Assembly: GCA_025677835.1 (NCBI GenBank) | Contig: JAIXMR010000020.1 | Location: forward strand, 1 to 64,000 | DNA: 64,000 nt | Direction of reading: 5' to 3' | From: Sporodiniella umbellata | Taxonomy: Eukaryota; Mucoromycota; Mucoromycetes; Mucorales; Rhizopodaceae | Shown here: piece after piece, positions 11,104-24,392 of the stretch | Numbering within the stretch: the first letter of the stretch is position 1 | Layout: every line of letters begins with the position of its first letter | Program-made: the position numbers and the translations under genes | Notes under the pieces: model-generated | What the model was told of the DNA's origin: nothing | The model's input: the letters and a program-made list of their open reading frames with translations, nothing else | Database searches by the model: none

Positions 11104-12249
11104 ATTGGTAGTTTAGCTTTTCAAGGCGAGTCTTTTAGCAAATTCAGAGTATGGTGCACCTCACAAAACTTGAAGTGTTTGAATGCAGGGTGAAGAGAAA
11201 ACATGAAAAGCCAGAGACAAAATTACCATCAAGGGGCATACACTTATCAAAAGACCAATTTAAAGGGTAAGTGGTGCCTTTATTATCACAGTATTAATAA
11301 TTATCACATCGTAGATGCATTACTGAAATAGATCGCTACATTATCTGAAAGATAGAAAAAATATAAAACCGACCTCAAACAAAAAGGATATAGGCTACTG
11401 TCTCAAATCAAGAACGAAGGAGGATAACACTAATGTAGCTGCATTATTTCAGTCGATGATAGTCCGATTAAAGGAGAGCAGAAAGCGTTTATATTACAGT
11501 CGACTATAGCTCTGATAAGAATCAAAGAACAAAATACTAGATGAGTTGTCAGGTGCGACTGGTGACGCCCAAGGTATTCAATATCTTTTATAAAGTATTG
11601 TGTAATACAATTTTGTATTTTATACCAACTTTTTGATTGTAAGAGGTTTAGAAAAAGTATGTTTGGTAGTTATTGATTCGGCAGTTTTAGCTACCAACAT
11701 AAAAACCTGGAACTATTTCTTTCGTAAGTGTCACATTGTTTTCTGACTAAAACAAACAACTAACTTTGGCTTCAGTAAATAACCAAATTTAAAAAAGATA
11801 GTCATAGAAACTATTGCACATGACAACCAAATATAAGAATCCGAAGGCGAAATTATTGAAAAAAGAAGTTTAGTTAGATTTGGTAGTAGAGAAAACTTTT
11901 TCTTCATCGCTCAAAAACGTTGCCCCTCCCTTTTTGCTCCTAATCTAAATCAATCAACTCTACATTTATAAAAACTCTTTCGTTTATTAAAAACTTGTGT
12001 TTGTGTTATTTTATTGTTTCAAAACTGATTGAATGTTTGGCTACCTACAGAATTGTAGAATATTGTTTATATTCTGATGTATCAAGATATTGATTTTAGC
12101 GAGCAAAGAAACGGGCACCTACAATCTTCAGAGTAACAAATGGTTATAGTTTTCATTTCATCAATGATCTTGGTGTGATTTTTTTATATTTTCTTCATTA
12201 TACTGTACAGTATAAAACAAACATACTGTTGCCTCGCAAGAAATAACAA

Positions 12250-12284
<35 letters not shown>

Positions 12285-12520
12285 AAAAAGACAAGTGTAA
12301 TGCTGAAATATCAAAGAAATGACACAATAGATTACAATATTCAATCTCAAATTTTCATCTTGGGACCTTGACTTATATTGGGCTTTATTGTGATGCTCAG
12401 GAAAAGCACCAAATAAATGACGTTATTGAAATAGGCTCTGTTAGGGAAGGAAAAATTTAGAAAGCAAAATAAACATTACAATCAATACTCTAATGAACAA
12501 AAACTTTTATTATAACAGAG

Positions 12521-13124
12521 TCAAGTTATTTAATACTGAAAAGCCTGCCCGTTTTGCTGATGGAATTATTAAACGCGCTGTGCAAAAATAGGCTAAAGGA
12601 CTTCAAGGCAAAAACTGGAATACTCTCAAGAAACAAATAATTTTGGTTAACAGACCAAAACCTCGACTTGAAGAAAAACGCCGAGTTCATTTTAGCTTCT
12701 ACGATGAGAATTCGCAAGCTCGGTTAGTTGATGTGATGAATACACTTGCTGAACAATTTGAAAACTTAAATATATACAAAAGCAGTGTTCATGATTTTTG
12801 GGTTATAAAGTGGGCTATAGCAAACGGATTTTCTCAATAATTACATTTTTGTTGATGAATCTGTATTCAACATCAACATGAGGCCGCCTGGAGGGTGTTT
12901 GTTAAAAGTTACCCCGGCTATTGTAGAAGCTCCTTCTATCAGGGAAATATCTCATACAATATTAGGTGCTATATCAGCAAAATTTGTAGTATCAATAGAA
13001 CTAAGGAAATCTCAGGAAAATTGGGTCAAGCGAATCAAGACTGATGTTAATCGTTGCAAAGAAAGGCAGCAGATAGCCCTAAAAGGTCCACTAGGAAAGG
13101 TACTGTCGCTGGTCATTATATGAA

Positions 13125-13158
<34 letters not shown>

Positions 13159-13380
13159 AAAAAACTATAGATGGAATGGATTGGTTTCCAGAGCTGAAAA
13201 GTCAATATAGTGCGATGAATAGTGCTCCTATTCACACTGCTAAAGAAATAGATACATTTATCTTAAAAAGAGAATACAAATGTGTTTGTCTTTCTCCTTA
13301 TTCTCCTGAGCTTAATCATAGTGAACAATTCTGAGCAATAGCTGAAAATAAAGTAAAACGTAGTCAATTCAAAGATTTTG
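12521..13380 (+). pseudogene. Decayed Tc1/mariner transposase
   Basis: Discontinuous + strand frames read as a DDE transposase. The N-terminal part includes EKPARFADGIIKRAVQ then a stop. A block near 12643-12840 (RPKPRLEEKRRVHFSFYDE) follows. The first catalytic segment is YIFVDESVFNINM near 12845-12880. After a long T run (13126-13157), MNSAPIHTAKEIDTFI and YSPELNHSEQF close the domain near 13215-13335. Stops and frame changes occur between every block, so no full protein is made. The second catalytic position reads Asn (MNSAPIH) where relatives have MDNAPIH; the final Glu is kept. Confidence 0.8.
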
Positions 13381-13383
13381 AAG

Positions 13384-13624
13384 TAGGATATCTGATACTT
13401 GCAACTCAGTTCCTTCTAAGCACCTTTAAGCATTTGTTCAGCATTCGATTCAAAAGTGTTTGAATAGTAAACCCATTTAAATGACTTGATAGAAAACAAA
13501 CAATCTAATAAACCATTCCATTATACTTTAGAAACAACCGCCCCTTGAGACTTAAAAAACCGCTCTTTAGAAAAAATGATTACCCGCTCATTCATTTTTT
13601 AAAAAAAAAACCCGTCCTTTGGCG
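13384..13624 (-). repeat. Right terminal inverted repeat
   Basis: Inverted partner of 10891-11103. The outer edge has about 24 extra bases including a T/A run between GATTACCCGC (ending 13586) and CCCGTCCTTTGGCG (13611-13624). A related CCTTTGACG lies outside at about 13676. Confidence 0.85.
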
Positions 13625-16217
13625 TTAGAACAACTAAAAATGATGTATTAAAAGAAAAACAAATGGTCTCCCCCATCCTTTGACGTTGTCTAGTTTTACT
13701 TTAGAAAAGTGCAAGTTACCTGATAAATTGGAATTAATCTCTGTTTTATATGACCCTTTTTTCGCCTCTCGCTTTTAAAGAGACAACATACCCACTTTTT
13801 TTTTTTTTTTGATTTATCTTTCCAAATGACTTGCTTTGTATATTGATACCTATTTCATTTGTTTTAAAATCAGACGTGGTTAGTCAAAGGGGGTATCTGT
13901 TTCAATAGAGTAAGGAAAAAAGATATTTCTAAACTACTTTAAGGAGACACGAAAGTCGATTGTACACTTGATCCAATAAAAATCTCCTCTCTAAATCACT
14001 TGGTGTAATACCTAAAGTATTTCAAAAGATATCTTGCTGCCATCCTTTTTTTTTTTTTTTTTTGGAGGTAGCCTGGCTTGCTTATTTTTTATTTGAGTTC
14101 AATCAAGCTTGCATGATACTGTCTTTCTAGATCTCATCTCTTATAAGCTTTGGTTTCTTTTTTATTTTCAAGGAGACACCAGCCTTTTTTATTAAAGCAT
14201 CCAATTTATCAATTGCCCGACTAGAACAGTCAATAGTAAGCTTGAAAAGATAGGATCAAAAAAGAACGAACAATCTGATTCCAATAAGTTTTATCTGTGA
14301 CAAACGTAACTTGCCCCCCCCCTTATTTTTTTTTTTTTTTTTAAAAAAAAGAAACCTTTGTTAATACAAGTCTTTGTGATTTAACACATCATCTGGATAG
14401 GGTTGTTTGAAAGTTTAGCGTGTTTCAAGCGAAAGAGGTAACCAGATTTTGTATAATACAAAGCTTTTCAGCAGGCTGCCTCGTAGGCAACACAGGTCAA
14501 AGACCCTCGAGTGAATTTAACATAGCAATCAATAGAAAGTATTCAATAGATACCGACCCTGTTGTCCACTTTAGAAGAAATTAGTCTGAAAAAAGGCGGG
14601 GCTTTGGTTACCAAAAAACAAAGTCTTGATCCACATGCTTAAAAAAGTCGCGTGCTTAAACACAAAGAAAAGAGAAGCACTAGCTTATCCTCATGTCCAA
14701 GCAATACTGAGCTAATGTAAAACCATTGTATTGGATCCTTAAAAAAAAAAAAAAGAACACGTTTGGTTCAATGATTTGATGAGTTACATACGTCACTTTT
14801 TGTTTCATGATGCGCAAGTAGGCCATCGCTCATATTTTAGATTCCTTACTAAAAAAAAAAAAGGTACGATGATGTGTCTTTGGACTTGAATTGTGTGTTC
14901 TAATCTTTAAAGGGCAAACCAATTTGAACTAGAAACAATTCTTAAAATTTAGCTTTCAAAGAACCCCCCGCATTTTTTTTTTTTTAGAAAAAAAAAAAAA
15001 AAAAAAAAAAATGAAGTGGTTGCCTGGAATTGATGAAAAAGGAACAAGACTACCTCAGGGAGATTGGTCATGAAAACCTCTTGGGCCAATTTCACCAAGA
15101 GGTTTCAAGCATCTATTAAGGTCTATTAAATGTTTCCTGTTTTTGTTATTGGCTAATAGAAATTGCAATAAAATCGTAGTAATTATGAAATAAGGTGATC
15201 TGCTTCTTAGACAAAACCGCACACTAGTGGCTGATCAAAGTTATTTGCATCTTGTATATACAAAAGGAATTTGTAGTCTTTCTGCAGTCTCCTGAAAAGC
15301 CCAGTAGTGGTTTTTTGTTCAAGATGTTTAAAGGTTAAAAAGCTAAAGTAACCCAGTCAAGTGAATAAAAAAAAAAAAAAAAAAAAGAAAGTTGGTTAGC
15401 CAAGTAGTATATAGGACTGAGCATAGGTCTACGGATCCTATAACAGGGTGTGTTTTACCAACTCACTTTGCTTACCAAATACACGGAAGGTTGAAATTTT
15501 TATTAGAAAAAATTGGTAATTTCTAAATAGATTATAAAATCGCTATAGGTTTATTTCGAGTCACTGTATCCGGGTACATAGTGGCAGGATAGATCAAAAT
15601 TAAAGAAAAAAACATAAAAAACACGGTGCATGTGATCAAACAAAACCCTCCCGCTTTAAAAACCAAAAGAAAAACTTTACAATACTCTTCTGCCAGCTTT
15701 TGCCTCATTGTTTCTATCGAGCCCTTACGGCGTTTTACAGTAATGATCTAGATCGTCTCTAAGAACAAACAAACAAAAAAAAAAATTTAGCTGTGAATGA
15801 CAGTACCAAGCATGATGACTATTGGAGGGAAAACAATCTTGTTATAAAATGTGAATAGTGACACATAACCATATGCACTTGTCTAAGCAAGAATAGTTTT
15901 CAAGCCTTAGAATGGCTGCTTGCACTTGCTATGACTCTAATTTTTAAGATTGAGCAGAGAAAAGTAATTTGCCGTCTTTCTATCAAGTCGATACTGAAGT
16001 GTACATACGATAATGCGATTTTACTCGAGATATCAAAGAAGAGATATCTTTTCCGTCAACGTCGCCGGAGAGCTTTTCGAATCCCGCTCTTAAAATGGAG
16101 CGAATCACGCATTCGGTTGACACACACGTCTTTTTAAAAAGACGCAAAAAGATTTCAATTTTTTTTTTTTTTTTTTTTTTATATATTTGTTTTTTTTTTT
16201 CTTTATTTCTAAACGTG
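13625..16217. other. 2.6 kb gene-poor region
   Basis: No reading frame with family character on either strand, and no tRNA A/B box pair that I can see. It holds many homopolymers (T at 13798-13810 and 14046-14063; A at 14989-15011 and 15368-15386). A short open frame at 15931-16137 lacks any recognisable domain and I do not call it. Confidence 0.5.
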
Positions 16218-17805
<1,588 letters not shown>

Positions 17806-18296
17806 CTATAATAATAAAAAAAAAAAAAAGAGTAGCCTGGGGACGCTCATAAATTAAAAGGAGGCCAAAGATAATTAAATTCACTGCTTCTCTCTCTCTC
17901 TCTCTCTTTTTTTTTTTTTTTTTACCTTTTTCTCCTCATCTGAGGGAGAGCTGAGAGAAGGGGAAGAGGGAGAGGGGCATTCCTAGTACCAAAAAAGGGC
18001 TTCTGATGCGATCGCGTGTAATCTAATTTTGCACGGACAATGGCGAGTGAAACAGGTTACAGACGTGCACACAAACATGTTTCGCCTTGAGAGGCTATGC
18101 TTCTAAGAATAGACGCTTTGATTTTATCTATTGATTGTCACAATCAACCCATTTCGGAGTGTTCTCTCCTCCTTACTATTTCTTGTATTTTATTTTATTT
18201 TTTTTTTTTTTTATTATTTTTCTTTCTTTCTTACTGCTCTTTGTTTTTTTTTTTTTTTTTGGTTTTTTATTTTTTTTTTATTTTTTGGTTGACACG
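17806..18296. other. Intergenic, CT/GA-rich tracts
   Basis: Contains a pyrimidine tract (CT repeats then T run, about 17885-17922) and a GA-rich stretch (about 17941-17980). The last 100 bases before the peptide gene are mostly T. No coding frame is supported. Confidence 0.45.
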
Positions 18297-18570
18297 ATGA
18301 AGCCGTACCTTATTCTCTTTGCACTTCTTGCTCAGCTTTTCCTAGTCATGTCACAGCCTGCTCCAAACGATGCGAACCCCTCTAGAGTCAATGCCTTGAG
18401 AAGCATAAACACCAAGGCAAATCGTAGAATTTATATGGCAGCAAAGAACAAACGTAGCAAATCCACAGGTATATTTCTTTGTTATCCTTGTTGCATCTGG
18501 AGAGCCGCGCTAACTCTATTATCTTTTCTTCTTTTTGTTGTTAGCTTGTCCTTTTTATAATTGCCCATAG
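18297..18570 (+). CDS. Small secreted peptide precursor, Kex2-type sites, C-terminal CPFYNCP
   Basis: Not a family I recognise. Exons 18297-18468 and 18545-18570 encode 65 residues. Residues 1-19 are a clear signal peptide (MKPYLILFALLAQLFLVMS). A short pro-region follows with dibasic sites NRR and KNKR near residues 41-53, the kind cleaved by kexin. The product predicted after the last KR is SKSTACPFYNCP. Its two cysteines, four residues apart, could close a six-residue ring. The final exon, 26 bases, supplies ACPFYNCP and the stop. The splice is GTATAT...TTAG in phase 1. No transmembrane segment beyond the signal. It could be a chance ORF, but signal, dibasic sites, splice signals and paired Cys occur together. 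Confidence 0.6.
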
Positions 18571-19943
18571 AAAAATTACGAGAATATATCTTTTTTTTTT
18601 TTTTTTTGTTCTTTCATGTGTAGTCTTTTCTTAAGAACTGAGCCGGTTGTCTTTTAAGGAAATATTTTCCGACCTTAGCCATTGGCTTTTAATAAAGGGA
18701 ATGAACATCTTGTTATCGCTTACTATGGATTGATTATTTTTAGATGGTAGATGTCATCACCGAGATGGATCTTTAATTAGCCAAAAGTACCACTTTAATT
18801 ACTAGATGCACAATTCTATTGGAGGGTATAAAGAGTTCATGATCCAAGGTCTTTTTTTAGGACTACCAATAAACACAAAGTGCTATTAAAGACTTCTATT
18901 TTAGATACAAAAAAGCAGTATCTCTATCCTACATCTAGACAGCTTATACATTTTGCCCTTTTCCAAAGGTTCTCAACAATGCCCGTCATCGAACCATCGT
19001 ATTGCCTTTCCCGGCACTGGAAAAGCCTGTTCCACAAATAAACATCTTGATTACGGTTTCTTCTGAATATGAGACTTGTACTCTTTGACAGACAAATCAT
19101 TTCGAACAAGACCGTTTCGGTATTTTCCTTTTTTAAGAAACCAAAAGAAAAAAAAAAAAAAAAAAAAACCTAAAACATGCACGAAATCTTTAAAAGAAAT
19201 ATCCGGCTCTGAATGTATTTCAACTCATTACCAAGGTAGGTGACGATTGAAAGGGAGTTTTAAAACGTTGTATTTGCAGGAATCAAGCTCATGACTCTGG
19301 CTTGTTCTTTGCTTGCCAAAGCGTTAAATGTCTGCTTTTTGGTTCACTAGGCTTGTTTATCTCTTGGATTTTCGATTTTTTCTATTTATTCATTTACTTG
19401 TTCAAAAAGATTTATTAGTTACAATCAAGATCAACACAGGTCCCTTTCTTTGAAAGAATCATGGGTGACCTTTTACAGGCACATTGAATTCGAAAGTAAC
19501 GCACCAAAGAGAAATTCATTCTTTTGCTTTTTTTTTTTGTTGTTGTTCATACTCTAGTTAAATCCGTTTATCCTCATTTGCGTTGTCCAAGAAAGGTTGT
19601 CTGTATAATCAGTGAGCTGTTGTTATCAGGCTACCGGATGCTTCCTGTTTTTGCTCTAAAGATTCCATATAAAATCTGACTTTTAGTATGCAAAACCTCC
19701 CTCCCTCTTTTTTTTTTTTTCTCCTTTTTGATAGCTATTTCTATCAGTACACCAACTTATCAAAGACAGATTTGAGTCTTTTGCATTGAAAAAAATACAT
19801 GTAGAATTTACAGTCCGTCAAGTCTACGTTCATCGAGCAATGCACTGCGATTTTTTTTTTTTTTTTTTTTTTAATTATTTCTTTTTCGTTTTTTGTTTTA
19901 TTTATAAAGGCTTGCATTTCAAAAACCAAAAAAAAAAAAAAAA
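18571..19943. other. 1.4 kb intergenic, no gene seen
   Basis: AT-rich, with T runs at 18592-18608 and 19857-19872 and A runs at 19149-19168 and 19929-19943. No frame on either strand has recognisable motifs, and no RNA gene signature is evident. Confidence 0.45.
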
Positions 19944-22201
19944 ATGGAAAACAATACGTCTGAAGCAGATCAGGCACGTTATTATTTCTATTTGATGCTT
20001 CATTAAGGTTGTGATCTTTTCTAAATGGCGTTCTATAGATTCGACTCAAGCGTTTAGCAAAACTTCAACAAGTAGAAAAGAGAGAAAGCGGATCTACCAA
20101 TGCACCATCTTCTGGTACGCATAAACAAGCCCTGCCTGTTTTAGAGGAATCAGTGCATATCAAAAAACCTATACCAAAAAGGACCAGTACTGTCAGCACA
20201 ACTAAAATCGAGGTATTCTTTGAGCAATTTCCAATCCCCAACACCTGATAATTAACGTGTCACTTCATAGTCTCCTGTAAAACCTTCTGTGACAGCAGAC
20301 AATACCACACGGGTCAAGCCAGCCAAAAGTTTTGAAGATTGGCAAAACGATGTTCTTTCTCGAATTTTGCAGGTGACTTTGAATGTAAGTCTTCCATTTC
20401 ACCCATGGGCTGTACTAAAGCAATACCGTAGCCCGAGTCAGTCTATCATCAAGGCAAATGTGTCTATTTGAAAGACCTTGTAAATGAATTGATTGAGGAA
20501 GGAGGTAAGAGAAGAAGTTTGAAAGGTGTAAGCTAACTCTCCTGTGTTAAAAAAGAGCCTACCCCCGCCAAATTATCTCAAACGCATCTCGATCGTATCA
20601 TTGTCGCCAGATTGTCTTTGGATCCTAATGAAAATCACGATATTCCTTTGGATATCGCCAACACTTTACATACTTTGCATTTTGATTATCTTTTGAATTG
20701 TTGGAAACAAGCTTATGATATTTACAAGAATACCATGGTTAGAAGCAAGGTACATACCGAATGCTTTCTTTTGCTGTATTCTAATTTTCTTTATTTATTT
20801 TTTTTAAAGAATCTAGAAAAAGCCGCTCTCGAACAAAGACTTTCTGTATTGACTCATGTAAGGCAGCTCGTAATATCGTACTCTGGTCTTGTGATCCAAA
20901 TGCCTGATATGTTCCCTCAATTGCAAAGGTAAGCCAAAAAAAAAAAAAAAAAAAACAAACAAAACGTTTACCTTTGTAGTGAACACTTGGGTCCCATGCA
21001 ACTTATACCCAAACTAAAGGCTGGGCCTGACACGCCACAGGGACTGCCTTCTGAATATATTAACGAGTTGGCTTTGCGTTTCAATGAGGACGGTCTGGAT
21101 TTGGTAAGGTGTAGAAAAGTAAACAAAAGAGAGAGAAACTAAAGTTGAATGCTTAGATTGTCGGATCCGCTCTGTCCAGTCTTTCCTCAGAGATGCGTCA
21201 GCAAAATATACTAGATGACTACAAATCGAACTTTGGATCCTTGGCTTACCTGACTGAAAACAAACTGATTGCATCGATGGTTTGTAGATTCCCTTGGGTT
21301 AGTTTGTATAGAACAGTGACTGATACTTTCTATAGATTGCTTTCTTGCCTGAATTCAATCCAAAAGATGCTACAGCTAAAAGCATAGAGGACCTGTCTTT
21401 ATTTGGACCCTATTTGAAGCTAAGCGTATATCCTGATGGCACTGTAAATAAACAAAAAAAAAAAAAAAAGTAATATGTTTTACCAATCAAATTTTTTTTT
21501 TTTTTTTAGAACAAAGTAGCAGAAAGCTATTTCCAAGGCTCCGAGAATCGAAATTCAGCGGATTTGGAATCCTGCAAAAACGGTTTGCGTGGAAGCACTC
21601 AAAACATTCAAAAGACTATGTTTAGTATCTGCAATTCCATTATTCGGTCGAATGCAGATTCTAGAGAAAATCTCTTGGAATATTTTGGCCATGTTGTGAG
21701 GCTGAACGAAAAAAGAGCACAGATGCAGGTGGACGTCCAAACCGTGGCATCTGATGGATTTATGCACAACATCACTGGCATCCTTTTAATGTTTTGTGAT
21801 CCCTTTCTGGATATCCGTGCTTCTAAAATAGACAAGATTGATCCGCATTATTTTTATTCGAGCAAGCGACTTGATATAAGAGAAGATACCAAGATTAACG
21901 CTACAAAGGAGCAATCTGATGTATATTACGATTCAAAGAAAGAACTCCAACGCAAGTACTCAAGAGAAACATCCCACAAAAAAAAAAAAAAAAAAAAAAA
22001 GCCTGACCCTCTCTTTCTTGTATATAGCTCAAAACTTCATCTCAGAATGCTTTTTCTTGACCCTGGCTTTCTTACATTATGGTCCTATTCGAGGACTGGT
22101 CAACTACAATGAGTTTATGAGAGAATATAACGAAGTAAAAAAGCAAACCGAAAAAGCGGAACAAGACGCTATACGTTCCGCTAATGTATGTTATTACCAG
22201 T

Positions 22202-22232
<31 letters not shown>

Positions 22233-24178
22233 CCAGTCATCTTGTAGCTTACTTTATATGTAGACTCCTCAAGCAGTATTGTCTGAATTTGTATCCAAAA
22301 GAATGAAGGTCTTTCCTCCCCCCCCCTTTTTTTTTTTGCATTGGTGTATTCAATCGACTGTTTTTATTAGGCAAAATTGGAGCAAATGTCAAGCCATCGC
22401 TTAGCTTATGAATCGATGCTTCTGGACCCAGTGTTTTTATCGCAAGCTATTCGGTTTTACGATTTGGTGATGGCCTGGATGATTCGAGTGGTAGATCCTA
22501 AAAACAAACACCCATGGGAACCAGTCCAGTTACCTTTACCTGACCAAATTCCTGAAAGTTTTTCTATGCTTCCAGAATGGATCATTGAAGATATCGTAGA
22601 GCTGTATATATTTGTCGGAAAGTGCGTACTCCTCAAAAGAAACGGGCCGAGTTAATGTTTCTCTACTTTCTTTTAGATACGGTTATGAAACCCAAGTTAT
22701 GCATCAGTGTCCTCATGACCAATTGGTTGCTTTTATCATTACTTTCTTGAAAAACGCAAAGTATGTAAAGAACCCTTATTTGAAAGCAAAGCTGGTCGAA
22801 GTACTGTTTTTCTTTACCTATCCTATTGCTCGAGGCGTTCCTGGTGAGCTTGAGGCTATATTGAATTCACATCCTTTGGCCTTGGAACATTTGGTGTCTT
22901 CCCTCATGAGCTTTTATGTTGGTAAGTCGATTTATATATATAATGATTTATTCCGTTTGTCTGTTCCTTGACCTGTTTTTTTTAGAGGTCGAACAAACCG
23001 GTGCAAGCTCACAGTTTTATGACAAGTTCAATATTCGATACAATATCAGTCATATCATGAAAACACTTTGGAATCATCCTGCTCATCGTAAAAGAGTTAG
23101 GGAAGCAAGCAGGTACAGGTACAAAGTGTCTGTTTTTGGAATTCTAACTTTTTTTCTTTAGGGACTCCAACACTTTTACTCGATTTGTTAACATGTTGAT
23201 GAGTGACGTGACCTATTTGATGGACGAAAGTTTGAGCAAACTATCCGAAATTCATCAAATACAAACTGAAATGGCGGATCAAAACTCTTGGGAACAGCAG
23301 ACACCCGTAAAAAAAAAAAAAACTGCTTTTTTTTTTTTTTTTCTAAACCAAAATCTTATAGCAACACCGACAAGAAAGAGAGGGAAGTCTTGCTTCTCTA
23401 GAACGCCAAGCTCAATCTTATGTAGCTCTTGGGAATGAAACAGTGCATATGCTAAATTATATGACCTCCGAGGTTGTTGAGCCATTTTTAGTAAACGAAA
23501 TAGTCGACCGTTTAGCTGCTATGTTGGATTATAACCTTGTTCAGCTTGTTGGACCTAAATGTACCGAACTCAAGGTCAAAAACCCGGAAAAATACCATTT
23601 CCAACCTCGCAAGTTGCTTTCTGAAATTATCGACGTTTATCTTCATTTGAATTCAGATACGTTTGTAGAGGCCGTTTCACGCGATGGTAGATCTTACAAA
23701 AAGAGTTACTTTTCGAAAGCAGCCTCTATTTTACAGAAACACGGTCTAAAATCGCTAGATGATATCAAATCACTTGAATTGTTTGTTAACCGTGTCGAGC
23801 TCGCTGTCCAAAGCGGAATAGAGGAAGAGGAAGAAATAGGGGAGGCTCCTGAAGAGTTTTTGGATCCTATTTTCTTTAGTTTGATGGAGGATCCCGTGCT
23901 TTTGCCTACTTCAAGTGTGGTCGTCGATCGTAGCACAATACGTGCTCATTTATTAGGAGATACTCGTGATCCTTTTAATCGAATGCCTCTCAGCATGGAC
24001 ATGGTACAGCCAGGTACTAGTTTAATTAAGAGGGTTTTTCTCCCTCAAAAAAAAAAAAAAAAAAAGCACTGAATACTAAACTATCGTTCTTTAAGCTGAT
24101 GAGTTAAAGGAACGAATTGCCAAATGGAAACAGGAACAAAAGCATAGAAAATCCGAAACAATGGATACAAGCTTATAA
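19944..24178 (+). CDS. UFD2: Ubiquitin conjugation factor E4 (Ufd2, U-box)
   Basis: U-box E4 ligase that extends ubiquitin chains on Cdc48 clients. Eighteen exons fit in phase: 19944-19973, 20039-20212, 20271-20384, 20432-20504, 20556-20749, 20810-20928, 20980-21103, 21157-21279, 21336-21443, 21510-21951, 22028-22185, 22264-22308, 22371-22621, 22677-22921, 22986-23112, 23162-23306, 23362-24013, 24096-24178 (1068 residues; family about 960-1100). The N-terminus reads [11 protein letters not shown]. The core has [17 protein letters not shown] and [14 protein letters not shown] helices. The U-box (about 985-1055) has [26 protein letters not shown] and DPFNRMPL. Introns after 19973 and 21951 use GC rather than GT donors. 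The exon 15 donor has two possible GT sites six bases apart. Confidence 0.92.
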
Positions 24179-24392
24179 TCAAAAGAACACAAATAAAGTA
24201 AACCTTGCGTTTCATCAACATCTTTAAACTTAAACACCTTCTTCCTTTTTTATTTTTCTATGGATTAAGGTAGCGGGTCAAAACAGCCCTTTTTTTTTTT
24301 TAGTCATGTGTGACTTGGAAATATCAAGTCACTACTCCCAAAGCGTTAATAAAATATTTTGGTTCAGCTTTTTTTAATCGAAAAATAAAATA

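Larger units (their letters stand above)
10891..13624 (+). mobile_element. Degenerate Tc1/mariner-like DNA transposon with long TIRs
   Basis: A 2.7 kb element bounded by nearly identical inverted repeats of about 200 bases: left 10891-11103, right 13384-13624. The ends begin CGCCAAAGG and finish CCTTTGGCG; the right copy carries an extra A-rich block (about 13587-13610). Between them is a decayed transposase on the + strand. I could not identify a TA target duplication at the outer edges. No other copy of the repeat is seen in the window. Confidence 0.85.

Noticed and set aside
16060..16110. TTCGAATC near 16076 as a tRNA T-loop
   Set aside because: No matching A box, acceptor stem or anticodon arm around it.
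15931..16137. ORF of 68 codons in the gene-poor region
   Set aside because: Basic composition only, no motif, no splice partner; likely chance.
21564..22112. Long UFD2-internal ORF reading through the intron at 21952-22027
   Set aside because: After the poly-A it leaves the family frame; splicing with the GC donor restores conserved sequence.
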